Source: Ferdinandcohnia sp047238305 (GTDB lineage Bacteria; Bacillota; Bacilli; Bacillales; Bacillaceae_L). Taken from it: a DNA stretch of 64,000 nt. Made by a program: the position numbers and the translations under genes. The stretch is taken from assembly GCF_047238305.1 (NCBI RefSeq), contig NZ_JBDFMO010000001.1, forward strand, positions 1,116,001 through 1,180,000. The letters are read 5' to 3'. Under the pieces are notes generated by a model. That model did not search any database, was not told the DNA's origin, and was given only the letters and a program-made list of their open reading frames with translations. Positions 52,643-61,567 of the stretch are shown piece after piece. Position 1 is the first letter of the stretch; each line of letters opens with the position of its first letter.

Positions 52643-52702
52643 CCTAAACGGTTTCATTGACAAGTCAAAATATATTTGATATAAACAAGGTAATCGTTTG
52701 CA
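52643..52702 (+). promoter_or_regulatory. licT promoter with two cre-like sites
   Basis: TTGACA (52657) - 17 nt - TATAAA (52680). CCTAAACGGTTTCA (52643-52656) directly before the -35 and GGTAATCGTTTGCA (52689-52702) at the transcription start each fit the cre consensus at 12 of 14 positions, so glucose repression by CcpA is likely. Confidence 0.6.
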
Positions 52703-52713
52703 ATCAATAAAAA

Positions 52714-52799
52714 GGATTGTTACTGTTCGGCAGGCAAAACCTATGTTTGTGAAAGAATATCATCAATGATATTCTTGTATACAAATATAGGTTTTTTTA
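52714..52799 (+). promoter_or_regulatory. RAT antiterminator and terminator (leader 2, licT)
   Basis: RAT 52714-52742 (GGATTGTTACTG...GGCAGGCAAAACC) overlapping a terminator AAACCTAT/ATAGGTTT with inner stem AGAATATCAT/ATGATATTCT and T-run. It gives autoregulation of licT. Confidence 0.85.
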
Positions 52800-52833
52800 T
52801 TATTGGAATCTGTTTTAGTCATGGGGTGGAAGC

Positions 52834-53694
52834 ATGAAGATTGAGAAGGTTTTAAATAACAATGTTGTGATGTGCAGAAATGAACTAGATCAAGAAATAG
52901 TTGCAATGGGCAAGGGCTTAGCTTTTCAACGTAAATCAGGAGATACAATTGATGCTTCAAAAATTGAAAAAACCTTTATCCTACAAAAGCATGGGATTAC
53001 CGAAAAGCTTGCCAAATTACTTGAAGATACATCAGAGCTTTATTTAAGCATATCATCCAAAATTTTAGATTATGCCAAAACCAAGTTGCCCTATAAACTC
53101 GATGACTATTTATATGTCGCCTTAACGGATCACCTTAGCTTTGCGATTAGCAGACATAAGCAGGGAATTCAAATGAAGAATGCCCTATTATGGGAAATTA
53201 GGAAATATTATAAACGGGAATTTCAAATAGCATTAAAGGCATTGGACTTGATTGAAAAAGAGACGGGCATTAGGCTTGATGAAGATGAAGCAGCTTCGAT
53301 TGCACTTCATTTGGTGAATGGTCAGCTCTCCGGGGAAAACCTGGCGGCTGCCGTTCAAATTACTCAGATGGTGAATGACATTTTAAACATTGTAAAATAC
53401 CACTTTAAAATGGAACTAGATGAAACTTCTTTGAATTATGAACGGTTTTTAACACATTTACGCTTCTTTGGGATGAGATACATGCGCAAGGAAAAGTCGG
53501 CAGAATCCATAGATGATTTTTTCCATGAGCAGATTAAACTTAAATATAAAGATGCTTATACTTGTACCCAAAAAATCGCTACTTATTTAAAAAAGGAGTT
53601 TGGTTGGGAAATATCCAAGGAAGAAGAAATCTACTTAACCGTGCATATTCACCGAGTTACGAATCGACATTTACTCAATCAAAGGAAAGGGTAG
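52834..53694 (+). CDS. licT: LicT/BglG-family transcription antiterminator
   Basis: 286 residues: an N-terminal CAT RNA-binding domain (MKIEKVLNNNVVMCRNEL...GKGLAFQ), then PRD1 (LTDHLSFAISRH) and PRD2 (LRFFGMRYM, VHIHRV), with the phosphorylatable histidines. In the presence of beta-glucosides the protein binds RAT RNA and prevents termination. It controls itself and probably leaders 1 and 3. GGGGTGG precedes ATG. Confidence 0.92.
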   Translation: MKIEKVLNNNVVMCRNELDQEIVAMGKGLAFQRKSGDTIDASKIEKTFILQKHGITEKLAKLLEDTSELYLSISSKILDYAKTKLPYKLDDYLYVALTDHLSFAISRHKQGIQMKNALLWEIRKYYKREFQIALKALDLIEKETGIRLDEDEAASIALHLVNGQLSGENLAAAVQITQMVNDILNIVKYHFKMELDETSLNYERFLTHLRFFGMRYMRKEKSAESIDDFFHEQIKLKYKDAYTCTQKIATYLKKEFGWEISKEEEIYLTVHIHRVTNRHLLNQRKG

Positions 53695-53733
53695 ATATTT
53701 GTCGAAAAATGATGTTTTTTGTCGAAGAAAACG

Positions 53734-53762
53734 TTGACATTGTTAAAATTTGATGTTATATT
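53734..53762 (+). promoter_or_regulatory. bglP promoter
   Basis: TTGACA (53734-53739) - 17 nt - TATATT (53757-53762), which together give an independent start for the bglP-bglH operon ahead of leader 3. Confidence 0.65.
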
Positions 53763-53790
53763 CGTCTTGTGAATTTCATAATCCTTCGAA

Positions 53791-53871
53791 GGAATGTTAC
53801 CAATTTGGGCATAACCTGAATCGATTTTAAACACGCTAAAATTTGTGTGTTTAAATTGGTTCAGGTTTTTT
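53791..53871 (+). promoter_or_regulatory. RAT-like antiterminator and terminator (leader 3, bglP)
   Basis: GGAATGTTACCAATTTGGGC then ATAACCTGAA, a variant of the RAT consensus, overlaps a terminator AACCTGAA/TTCAGGTT with inner stem TTTAAACAC/GTGTGTTTAAA and T-run. Confidence 0.75.
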
Positions 53872-53899
53872 ATTTGAAAAAAACAAAGGAGAAACAGCT

Positions 53900-55771
53900 A
53901 TGAATAACAAAGAACTAGGCGATAAAATTGTTGATTTAGTTGGCGGAGAGGACAATATTAACTCTTTAGTCCATTGTGCAACACGATTAAGATTTAAACT
54001 CGATGATCATGAGAAGGCTGACAAAAATGCATTGTCTGATATTCCCGATGTATTAACTGTGGTAGAGAAAGGCGGACAATTCCAAATTGTGATTGGGAAT
54101 AAAGTTGGAAAAGTGTATTCAGAAATTATGAATCATCATAATATTGCTTCCGGAGATAAAGAAGATAGCGATGGTGGTGGAAAAAAGACTGGCGTAATAG
54201 CAAAAGTATTTGAGTATATTTCAGGTACTTTTTCACCTTTAATTCCTGCATTAGCTGGTGCTGGAATGATCAAGGCATTACTCGCTGTTCTGACTGCCCT
54301 TAATTGGATTGACGTAGAGGGAACAACCTATTCAGTATTAAATGCAGCATCTAGTGGTCTATTTTATTTCCTACCGATTTTAGTTGGTATATCAGCTGCA
54401 AAAAAATTAGGAGCAAACCCGTTTGTTGGTGGTGTAATTGCCGCTGGCCTTTTAGACCCTAATTTCACTGCTTTACTAGAAAGAACAGACGGCACGTCTT
54501 TCTTAGGGATACCACTAATCGTTTCGGATTATTCATCAACCGTATTCCCACTCCTTATTGCAATGGCGGTTTATGCTCCATTGGAAAGATGGCTAAAACG
54601 AGTAACACCTGATACGATTCAATTATTTTTTGTATCGATGATTGGTATTTTAGTTATGGTTCCACTTACAGCCCTAGTATTTGGTCCATTTGGTGAGTAT
54701 ATTAGCTTGGCAATTGGAAATGCAGTTACTTTCATGCTAGACATTTCTGCAATCCTAACTGGAATTTTGATTGCCCTTATTTGGCCAATCCTTGTCATAC
54801 TCGGTGTGCATTGGGGTGTTGTTCCAATCATGATTGATAACTTCACACGTGGAGGAGATGTGATTGGTCCAATTACCGCCGCTTCTACTTTTGCACAAAT
54901 GGGTATTGCATTCGGTATCTTCCTGCGTGCAAGGAGAAATAAAGATTTACGCTCTTTATCTTTTGCAGCAACCTTATCAGGCGTTCTAGCCGGAGTTACC
55001 GAACCAATTTTATATGGTCTAATTTTACGTTATAGAAGATTAATTCCGCTTGTACTCATTTCAGGTGCGATTGGTGGAGCAATTGTTGCATTTTTTGATG
55101 TTCGAGTATTTACATTTGTATTTAACAGCGTATTAACGATTCCAGCGTACAATCCCGCACTTGGTTATAGCATTGGTATTGGAGCAGCGTTTATCGCAGC
55201 AACGATACTCGCGTTTATTTTTGGAACAGATGGACGAAAAAGTGGTAAAGATACTGATGAAGAAGAGAAAAATGTTGATGTCACACCACAAGAAACTCCA
55301 AACCAGGAAACTGGAAAGAAAGTTGAAATTTATTCGCCAATGAATGGTGAAATGATTCCGTTAGAAAAAGTTGATGATCCTGTATTTGCGAGTGCAGCGA
55401 TGGGGAAAGGTGTAGGAATTGAACCTACAGAGGGAGTTGTTGTAGCACCATTTGATGGAAAGGTTGCAACTTTATTCCCGACAAAGCATGCGATTGGGTT
55501 AATTAGTGAGGATGGAATAGAAGTATTAATTCATATTGGTCTTGACACTGTTCAATTAGAAGGTAAGCATTTCGAAGCTCATGTAGCTCCTGATGCAGTA
55601 GTGAAAAAAGGTGACAAGTTGGTAACCTTTGATATTCAAGGCATAAAGGGTGCAGGCTATCAAACAATGACACCTGTTATTATTACCAATACAAATGACT
55701 TTTCAAGTGTTTTGCCAGCAGAATTTAAGAATGTATCTGCAGGAGAGCAAGTACTAACTATTGTGAAATAA
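53900..55771 (+). CDS. bglP: Beta-glucoside-specific PTS permease EIIBCA
   Basis: 623 residues. EIIB at the N-terminus with its Cys26 (LVHCATRLRF); membrane EIIC (about 100-450, ALAGAGMIKALLAVL, GVTEPILYGL); EIIA at the C-terminus with the active His near residue 545 (LIHIGLDTVQL). The BCA order is that of BglP, which takes up aryl-beta-glucosides such as salicin and phosphorylates them. A 40-residue charged linker joins EIIC and EIIA. First gene of bglPH; AAAGGAG precedes ATG. Confidence 0.93.
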   Translation: MNNKELGDKIVDLVGGEDNINSLVHCATRLRFKLDDHEKADKNALSDIPDVLTVVEKGGQFQIVIGNKVGKVYSEIMNHHNIASGDKEDSDGGGKKTGVIAKVFEYISGTFSPLIPALAGAGMIKALLAVLTALNWIDVEGTTYSVLNAASSGLFYFLPILVGISAAKKLGANPFVGGVIAAGLLDPNFTALLERTDGTSFLGIPLIVSDYSSTVFPLLIAMAVYAPLERWLKRVTPDTIQLFFVSMIGILVMVPLTALVFGPFGEYISLAIGNAVTFMLDISAILTGILIALIWPILVILGVHWGVVPIMIDNFTRGGDVIGPITAASTFAQMGIAFGIFLRARRNKDLRSLSFAATLSGVLAGVTEPILYGLILRYRRLIPLVLISGAIGGAIVAFFDVRVFTFVFNSVLTIPAYNPALGYSIGIGAAFIAATILAFIFGTDGRKSGKDTDEEEKNVDVTPQETPNQETGKKVEIYSPMNGEMIPLEKVDDPVFASAAMGKGVGIEPTEGVVVAPFDGKVATLFPTKHAIGLISEDGIEVLIHIGLDTVQLEGKHFEAHVAPDAVVKKGDKLVTFDIQGIKGAGYQTMTPVIITNTNDFSSVLPAEFKNVSAGEQVLTIVK

Positions 55772-55780
55772 CATTAATCC

Positions 55781-55816
55781 AACAATCAATGTGGGCGTTC
55801 AAGCCCCTTGATTGTT
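55781..55816 (+). promoter_or_regulatory. Intercistronic hairpin between bglP and bglH
   Basis: AACAATCAA/TTGATTGTT outer stem and GGGC/GCCC inner stem, without a good T-run. It could reduce read-through into bglH or protect the mRNA end. Confidence 0.4.
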
Positions 55817-55855
55817 AGTTAATGAAAAAATATGGTGAAAAGAGGAGAATAACCA

Positions 55856-57313
55856 ATGACAAAATTTATTCCTGAATTTCCAAAGAACTTCCTGTGGGGA
55901 GGCGCAACTGCAGCCAACCAAATTGAAGGAGCATATAACGAAGATGGCAAAGGCTTATCTGCAGCAGACTTCGTAGAATATATTCCGAAAGACAAGCGGA
56001 CTAAAGATAATGCAATGGAGATCACTTCTGAACAAATTCGTAGAACGTTAAGTGGGGAATCTACTGCGCGTCATCCAAAACGAGAAGGAATTGATTTTTA
56101 CCATCGTTATAAAGAAGATATCGCACTACTTGCAGAAATGGGATTCAAAGCTTTCCGTCTTTCCATTCATTGGTCAAGAATTTTTCCAAATGGGTATGAC
56201 GAAATACCAAATGAAGCAGGTTTACAATTTTACGATAATGTTTTCGATGAATTAGCAAAATACAATATAGAACCTGTTGTTACTTTATCTCATTATGAAA
56301 CACCTTATGGATTAACGGAAAAATATAACGGTTGGGTCGGACGAGAAACGATTGATCACTTTGTACGTTATGCAGAAACCGTATTTAAACGTTATAAGGA
56401 TAAAGTGAAATACTGGATGACATTTAATGAAATTAACATTATTACAATTAGTCCTTTTACTGGTGCAGGTATTTTGTCAGATAAAGAAGATAATCCTATT
56501 CAAGCAAAATATCAAGGATTACATCACCAGTTTGTTGCTAGTGCACTTGCAACGAAAAAGCTACATGAAATCGTGCCTGAAGGTAAAATGGGTTGTATGT
56601 TAGCTAGAATGAGTCATTATCCAAACACGCCAAATCCAGTAGATGTATTAAAAGCACAACAGGATAATCAAGCAAATCTATTCTTTACAGATGTACATGC
56701 TCGTGGTGAATATCCAAAATATATGGAACGTTTCTTTGTGGAAAATGACATTCATATCGTGAAGGAAACTGGCGATGATGAGATCTTAAAACAATATCCA
56801 GTAGACTATATTACATTTAGCTACTATATGTCTATGTTGTCTTCCGATTCCCCTGAAGGAGAAGTGACTGAAGGGAACTTAATGAATTCATTAAAAAACC
56901 CATACCTAGAAGCATCAGACTGGGGATGGCAAATTGACCCGATTGGCTTACGAGTTGTATTAAATGAATTGTATGATCGTTATCAATTGCCATTATTTAT
57001 CGTAGAAAATGGTTTAGGTGCTTACGATAAGGTGGAGGAAGACGGCGCCATTCATGACACGTACCGAATTGATTATTTACGTAAGCATATCGAACAAATG
57101 AAAGAAGCAGTTGGAGATGGTGTAGATTTAATGGGTTATCTTGCTTGGGGACCAATTGACTTAGTCTCAATGTCTACCAGTGAAATGTCGAAGCGCTATG
57201 GCTTCGTTTATGTTGACAAAGACGACGAAGGAAACGGTACATTAGATAGAAGCAGAAAGGATTCCTTCTATTGGTATAAGAAAGTCATTGAATCAAATGG
57301 TGAGGTACTATAA
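55856..57313 (+). CDS. bglH: 6-phospho-beta-glucosidase, GH1
   Basis: 485 residues of GH1. The acid/base Glu192 is in TFNEIN and the nucleophile Glu384 in VENGLG. FPKNFLWGGATAANQIEGA is the family N-terminus and RKDSFYWYKKVI the C-terminus. It cleaves the 6-phosphoglucosides supplied by BglP. AGAGGAG precedes ATG; strong terminator downstream. Confidence 0.93.
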   Translation: MTKFIPEFPKNFLWGGATAANQIEGAYNEDGKGLSAADFVEYIPKDKRTKDNAMEITSEQIRRTLSGESTARHPKREGIDFYHRYKEDIALLAEMGFKAFRLSIHWSRIFPNGYDEIPNEAGLQFYDNVFDELAKYNIEPVVTLSHYETPYGLTEKYNGWVGRETIDHFVRYAETVFKRYKDKVKYWMTFNEINIITISPFTGAGILSDKEDNPIQAKYQGLHHQFVASALATKKLHEIVPEGKMGCMLARMSHYPNTPNPVDVLKAQQDNQANLFFTDVHARGEYPKYMERFFVENDIHIVKETGDDEILKQYPVDYITFSYYMSMLSSDSPEGEVTEGNLMNSLKNPYLEASDWGWQIDPIGLRVVLNELYDRYQLPLFIVENGLGAYDKVEEDGAIHDTYRIDYLRKHIEQMKEAVGDGVDLMGYLAWGPIDLVSMSTSEMSKRYGFVYVDKDDEGNGTLDRSRKDSFYWYKKVIESNGEVL

Positions 57314-57321
57314 AGTTTTAG

Positions 57322-57350
57322 GGCAGTTCATAATGAGCTGCCTTTTTTTT
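57322..57350 (+). terminator. Terminator after bglPH
   Basis: GGCAGTTCA/TGAGCTGCC stem with a 3-nt loop and T8 tail. Confidence 0.86.
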
Positions 57351-57483
57351 GAAAAAGAAATTTCTTTTCGTTAGGAGCAGTTTTCTTAAGTACGATCATG
57401 TGGAATGGTAAAATTGAATAGGAGAATTGCTTATACCGTGTAACGGCAAAATAAGAACATATTAACGAAAGGGGTTTTACCAA

Positions 57484-58533
57484 ATGAGCAAATTTAATGG
57501 ATATGTTGGGACCTATACAAAAGGGGACAGCAAAGGAATTTATTCTTTTACATTAGATACAGATGAACAAAAAATAACAGACGTAAAACTAGCAGCAGAA
57601 TTAGGAAATCCTACATATGTTACCGTCAGTCAGGACAATCGTTTTCTTTACTCTGTGGTAAAAGACGGTGAAGCAGGTGGTGTAGCAGCTTACTCTGTTG
57701 ATAGTCAAACAGGCGAGTTAAAACAATTAAATAACGATGTTTCAGAAGGGGCATCTCCTTGCCATGTTAGTGTGAACAAAGCAAACAACCAAGTTGTTAC
57801 GGGCAATTATCATAAAGGAACAATCGAGTTATATTCATTGAACAGCGAAACTGGCAGCATTGAATCTTCTTTGTCAGTGGTTGCGCATGAAGGTAAGGGG
57901 CCACATGAAAGACAAGAAAAACCGCATACTCATTTTTCTGGTTTTACTCCAGACGAGAAATATATTGTTGCGATTGATTTAGGAATCGATAAGCTTATTA
58001 CCTATGAGGTAATCGATGGGGCTTTAAAAGAGGTTAACAGTTTATCGGTTCGACCAGGAAGTGGGCCTAGACATATTGCCTTTCATCCAAACGGAAAATA
58101 TGCATACATCATGACAGAGATTAGCAATGAAGTTGTTGCACTATCTTATGACAGCAGTATTGGAAGCTTTACCGAGCTTCAATATATCTCAACAATACCT
58201 AGTGATTTTACAGAAAACAGTCAAGGTAGTGCCGTTCATATATCAAAGGATGGGAAATTTGTATATGCTGGAAACCGTGGACATAACAGCATCGCTGTCT
58301 TCCAAGTAAATGAAGCCACAGGTGAGTTAGCACTTGTAGAAATGGTCTCTTCAGAAGGAGATTGGCCACGTGATTTTGTATTTGATCCAACTGAAAAATT
58401 CATTGTAGGCTCCAACCAAGAGTCAAACAATCTTGTGTTATATGCTAGGGATGAACAAACCGGAAAACTATCTTTGGTTGATTCAGACATAACTGTACCA
58501 TTCCCAGTGTGTGTGAAGTTTTTACATGTTTAA
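57484..58533 (+). CDS. Lactonase-family seven-bladed beta-propeller (Pgl/YkgB-like)
   Basis: 349 residues with repeated propeller blade motifs (GYVGTYTKG, YVTVSQDNRFLYSV, GSGPRHIAFHPNGKYAY, WPRDFVFDPTEKFIVG) of the 6-phosphogluconolactonase (YkgB) family; HTHFSGFTPD supplies conserved His. It may hydrolyse sugar lactones formed from oxidised glucosides. It has its own strong SD and follows bglH by 170 bp after a terminator. Confidence 0.84.
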   Translation: MSKFNGYVGTYTKGDSKGIYSFTLDTDEQKITDVKLAAELGNPTYVTVSQDNRFLYSVVKDGEAGGVAAYSVDSQTGELKQLNNDVSEGASPCHVSVNKANNQVVTGNYHKGTIELYSLNSETGSIESSLSVVAHEGKGPHERQEKPHTHFSGFTPDEKYIVAIDLGIDKLITYEVIDGALKEVNSLSVRPGSGPRHIAFHPNGKYAYIMTEISNEVVALSYDSSIGSFTELQYISTIPSDFTENSQGSAVHISKDGKFVYAGNRGHNSIAVFQVNEATGELALVEMVSSEGDWPRDFVFDPTEKFIVGSNQESNNLVLYARDEQTGKLSLVDSDITVPFPVCVKFLHV

Positions 58534-58597
58534 CCAGAGGTCCTTAATAACGACGAATACCTAGAAGAGAGAGATTTTTTTACGGGAGGGGAACAAC

Positions 58598-59395
58598 TTG
58601 ATTAAATTAGTGTTAACAGATATGGACGGAACCTTCTTAAATAATAGCGGTGATTTCAACAGGGAACTGTACAAGGATGTCAAAAAGCTCATGAACGAAA
58701 AAGGGGTTGTTTTTGCTCCTGTTACAGGTAAACAATGTGAGCGCGTTGAAGAGTTATTTGGGGACGATGCAAAAGATTTATGGATTCTAGGAGATAGCGC
58801 TACTCGAATCAAGCATAATGGGGAATTTGTTTATGAATCCTTGCTTAGTAATCAATTAGGACTGGAAATTATCAGAATGCTAGAGGAAATCAGCCTTGAT
58901 CATACCATAATTGCGTGTACCAGAACGGGAGCAGTCATTAAAGATAATATTCCTCCTGAAGAAGCTGCGATTGTCAGAAGGTCTTATGCACAAGTAAGAC
59001 AAGTCTCTGATTTCAATGAAATAACAGATGACTTTGTTAAGATTACCATTCATGACCCCTTGTTAAGATGTATGGAAACGAGGGAAAAATTATCGCCATT
59101 TTTTGAATCAGCTTATATTGTTGCTTCGGAAGCAGCATGGATTGATATAGCAAATGCCAATGTGCATAAGGGTACTACTGTTGAACACTTACAGCAAATG
59201 TTGAATGTGACACCTGAGGAAACAATGGCATTTGGAGATGGCTTTAATGATTTAGAGCTTATGACTCGTGCTACTTATAGTTTTGCTGTCCGAAATGCAG
59301 TACAAGAATTAAAAGAGGCAGCCAATTTCATTACTCGCTCAAACGAAGAAGATGCAGTAATGAAAACGATCATTAAATTGTTATCATTGCAATAA
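58598..59395 (+). CDS. HAD-superfamily Cof-type phosphatase 2
   Basis: 265 residues: DMDGTFL (motif I), VTGKQ (motif II), KGTTVEHL and FGDGFNDLELM (motif IV), a Cof-type sugar phosphatase. Start TTG 58598 after GGGAGGGG. Same family as the RAT-controlled gene at 51771 but not closely similar. A strong terminator follows. Confidence 0.85.
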   Translation: MIKLVLTDMDGTFLNNSGDFNRELYKDVKKLMNEKGVVFAPVTGKQCERVEELFGDDAKDLWILGDSATRIKHNGEFVYESLLSNQLGLEIIRMLEEISLDHTIIACTRTGAVIKDNIPPEEAAIVRRSYAQVRQVSDFNEITDDFVKITIHDPLLRCMETREKLSPFFESAYIVASEAAWIDIANANVHKGTTVEHLQQMLNVTPEETMAFGDGFNDLELMTRATYSFAVRNAVQELKEAANFITRSNEEDAVMKTIIKLLSLQ

Positions 59396-59400
59396 ATTTT

Positions 59401-59436
59401 AAACGACTGGTACCGATGTGTATCGGTCGTTTTTTC
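59401..59436 (+). terminator. Terminator after HAD phosphatase 2
   Basis: AAACGACTGGTAC/GTATCGGTCGTTT stem with two wobble pairs and a T-run. Confidence 0.82.
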
Positions 59437-59633
59437 TTTTACTACGAAAAGCGGCCTTTTCTAGCAGTTGCCATGTTATCTAGCCAAAATAATAGAAAAG
59501 ACACCTTCTTTTTTAATCGGGGCTGTTACATGTAAGCGTTTTAGTGTAAAATAATTGTAATAGATTACTAGTATATATCACCTACATGCTGGAAAATGCT
59601 CGCAAGTGGTATTCGTTCAAGGGAGATATTGCC

Positions 59634-60344
59634 ATGAAATATAATGAAGTTAGACGAAATGGCGGGGGTACAAGAAGAGAGTTTGTCTACTCCTATCTAT
59701 ATGATAAAATCATTGATTTATCGCTTAAACCAGGTATGCCCATTTCAGAAAGTGACATTGGTAACCAGCTTAATGTTAGCCGAACACCAATTAGAGAAGC
59801 TCTTATGCAACTTGCAAAGGAGGATTTAATTGATATACGGCCACAAATTGGGACATTTGTGTCATTAATTGATCCAAAAAATATTGAGGAATCAAGATTT
59901 ATGAGAAAGGCTGTCGAGCTTGCAGTTATTCGTGAGGCAACGGAAAAATTAAGTTCTGAAACATTATATAAATTAGAAAAAAGCTTAACCATGCAAGAAA
60001 TTGCTCTAAAGGAAGAAAATCATAAGGATTTTTTATCACATGATGATGAATTTCATGAACTCATCTATAAAGGGTTAGGAATGGACCGCATTTGGCAAGG
60101 GATTGACCAAATGAATGGACAGTATAAACGTGTTAGAATGCTAAGTTTGATCACAACAAAGGCTGAGGAATGGAATACTGTTTTGGATGAACATAAATCC
60201 ATTTTTAGTGCATTAAAAAATAAGGACGTAGTAACAGCAGAAGAAGTTGTAAATGAACATATCACAAAAGGGATTACTCATTTATATGAATTCAAGAAGG
60301 AGCAACCGAATTTTTTTAAGAAAGAAAGCATTTCGATTTATTAG
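59634..60344 (+). CDS. GntR-family regulator (FadR/FCD type)
   Basis: About 236 residues. N-terminal winged helix (YDKIIDLSLKPGMPISESDI, NVSRTPIREALMQL) and a C-terminal FCD ligand domain. ATG 59634 (MKYNEVRRNGG) follows AAGGGAGAT; the frame is open to 59586. It may act on the lactonase/HAD genes or the bgl operon. Its effector is unknown. Confidence 0.84.
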   Translation: MKYNEVRRNGGGTRREFVYSYLYDKIIDLSLKPGMPISESDIGNQLNVSRTPIREALMQLAKEDLIDIRPQIGTFVSLIDPKNIEESRFMRKAVELAVIREATEKLSSETLYKLEKSLTMQEIALKEENHKDFLSHDDEFHELIYKGLGMDRIWQGIDQMNGQYKRVRMLSLITTKAEEWNTVLDEHKSIFSALKNKDVVTAEEVVNEHITKGITHLYEFKKEQPNFFKKESISIY

Positions 60345-60353
60345 GGAAATGAC

Positions 60354-60388
60354 ATCCACCCATCCTTCTATAAGATGAGTGGATTATT
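60354..60388. terminator. Bidirectional terminator
   Basis: ATCCACCCATC/GATGAGTGGAT stem followed by TATTTTTATT, between the GntR and amidase genes. Confidence 0.72.
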
Positions 60389-60389
60389 T

Positions 60390-61370
60390 TTATTCCATTT
60401 CCTTTCGAAGTTCGTCCATTTTACGGGTAATGAGTGGATAGAAATACTTTTGTGCACTTGTTGTGGAGTTTCCTCCAAAAAATCCTGTTCCTGGACAGGT
60501 CTTTACATTATAATCAGGACCTTTGTCCAACACCCTTTCTCCATTTCGTAAATCCCACCAATGATGGTAGGAAATGCTGTCAATCGAAGGCGTTAATCCA
60601 AATTTAAGGCTCAAAATAGCATTGACATAAATGATGGTGTCACTGTGTTCTTTCGTCATGACATCGTGGCCAATATCAAAATTTCCAAGGTGTTCAATTG
60701 CAATTCCGACAGAGTTGGCCTTGTTACCAATGGTGCCTTCAGGGGCAATATAGAGTGGCCGTGAGACAGCAACCTTCCCATCTGGAAAGGTCGTGATATT
60801 TTGGGCGATATGCTTCCACCCCATTGTGTTTTTATGGTAATTTTCCATTCCTGTTAGAAGTGCGAAATGGTTTGATCCATTAAATCGACTATAATCAGGC
60901 ACCCATGTGTGATGTTGTTGGATGAGGGTTATTTTTCGTTTAATCTTCTGATTCATGAGCCAATCCTTAAACTCTTCTTTGGTCATTAAAAGATGTTCCC
61001 CGTGCATGTTCATCTTTTTCGGGACAATTTTCAATACTTGCCCAGGTACAACTTGTTCGACTGAAAGTCCATTTGTTCTTTTAATTTGCTCAGGAGTTGA
61101 ATGGAACCGAGTGGCTATCTCCTTTAAGGTATCTCCAGATGCTACTTCATAGGAAAAAGGAACCCAAAGCTTTTGCCCGACAACTAATAGATCTGATTGA
61201 AGCCCATTGGTGATCTTTAAATCATCAACTGTGGTTTGAAATCTTTTTGCGACCCCTGGTAATGTATCACCTGCTTGAATGACATAGGTGTTTTCGTAAC
61301 TGTTTGCACCTGTATAAATTGGTGAAAATAAGAAAATAACTCCGATTATCAAGGCAATCCTAATTTTCAT
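60390..61370 (-). CDS. Secreted LysM N-acetylmuramoyl-L-alanine amidase (Amidase_2)
   Basis: About 326 residues: a signal peptide (residues 1-25), LysM 1 (YVIQAGDTLPGVAKRF), LysM 2 (YEVASGDTLKEIATRF), then an Amidase_2/PGRP-type domain with QQHHTW, FPDGKVAVSRP, VGIAIEHLGNFD and the zinc-ligand Cys/His set YHHWW and KTCPG. It cleaves the amide between MurNAc and L-Ala. ATG 61370 (MKIRIALIIGV), after AAAGGAAACG, is the start, not the upstream ATG at 61415. It diverges from the FtsZ paralogue gene. Confidence 0.84.
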   Translation of the reverse strand: MKIRIALIIGVIFLFSPIYTGANSYENTYVIQAGDTLPGVAKRFQTTVDDLKITNGLQSDLLVVGQKLWVPFSYEVASGDTLKEIATRFHSTPEQIKRTNGLSVEQVVPGQVLKIVPKKMNMHGEHLLMTKEEFKDWLMNQKIKRKITLIQQHHTWVPDYSRFNGSNHFALLTGMENYHKNTMGWKHIAQNITTFPDGKVAVSRPLYIAPEGTIGNKANSVGIAIEHLGNFDIGHDVMTKEHSDTIIYVNAILSLKFGLTPSIDSISYHHWWDLRNGERVLDKGPDYNVKTCPGTGFFGGNSTTSAQKYFYPLITRKMDELRKEME

Positions 61371-61567
61371 AGCTCGTTTCCTTTCGTCATGTATTGTTAT
61401 TAGTTTGTAAAACAAATTTAATATTATGCGATTTGGGTATTTGGTGTGGTTTCTTTTCGATTTTTAGAGGATAATTATGACAGAAAGTGAAGTGTTACTA
61501 CGAAACATATAGTATTAATCCGACTTCTTCTTAGGGGGTTGGCATTGGGCGGTAAGGAGGAAAAATT

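Noticed and set aside
61506..61514. CATATAGTA as a sigma-E or sigma-K -10 for the FtsZ paralogue
   Set aside because: The -10-like string is tempting for sporulation control, but no matching -35 at 16-17 nt was found.
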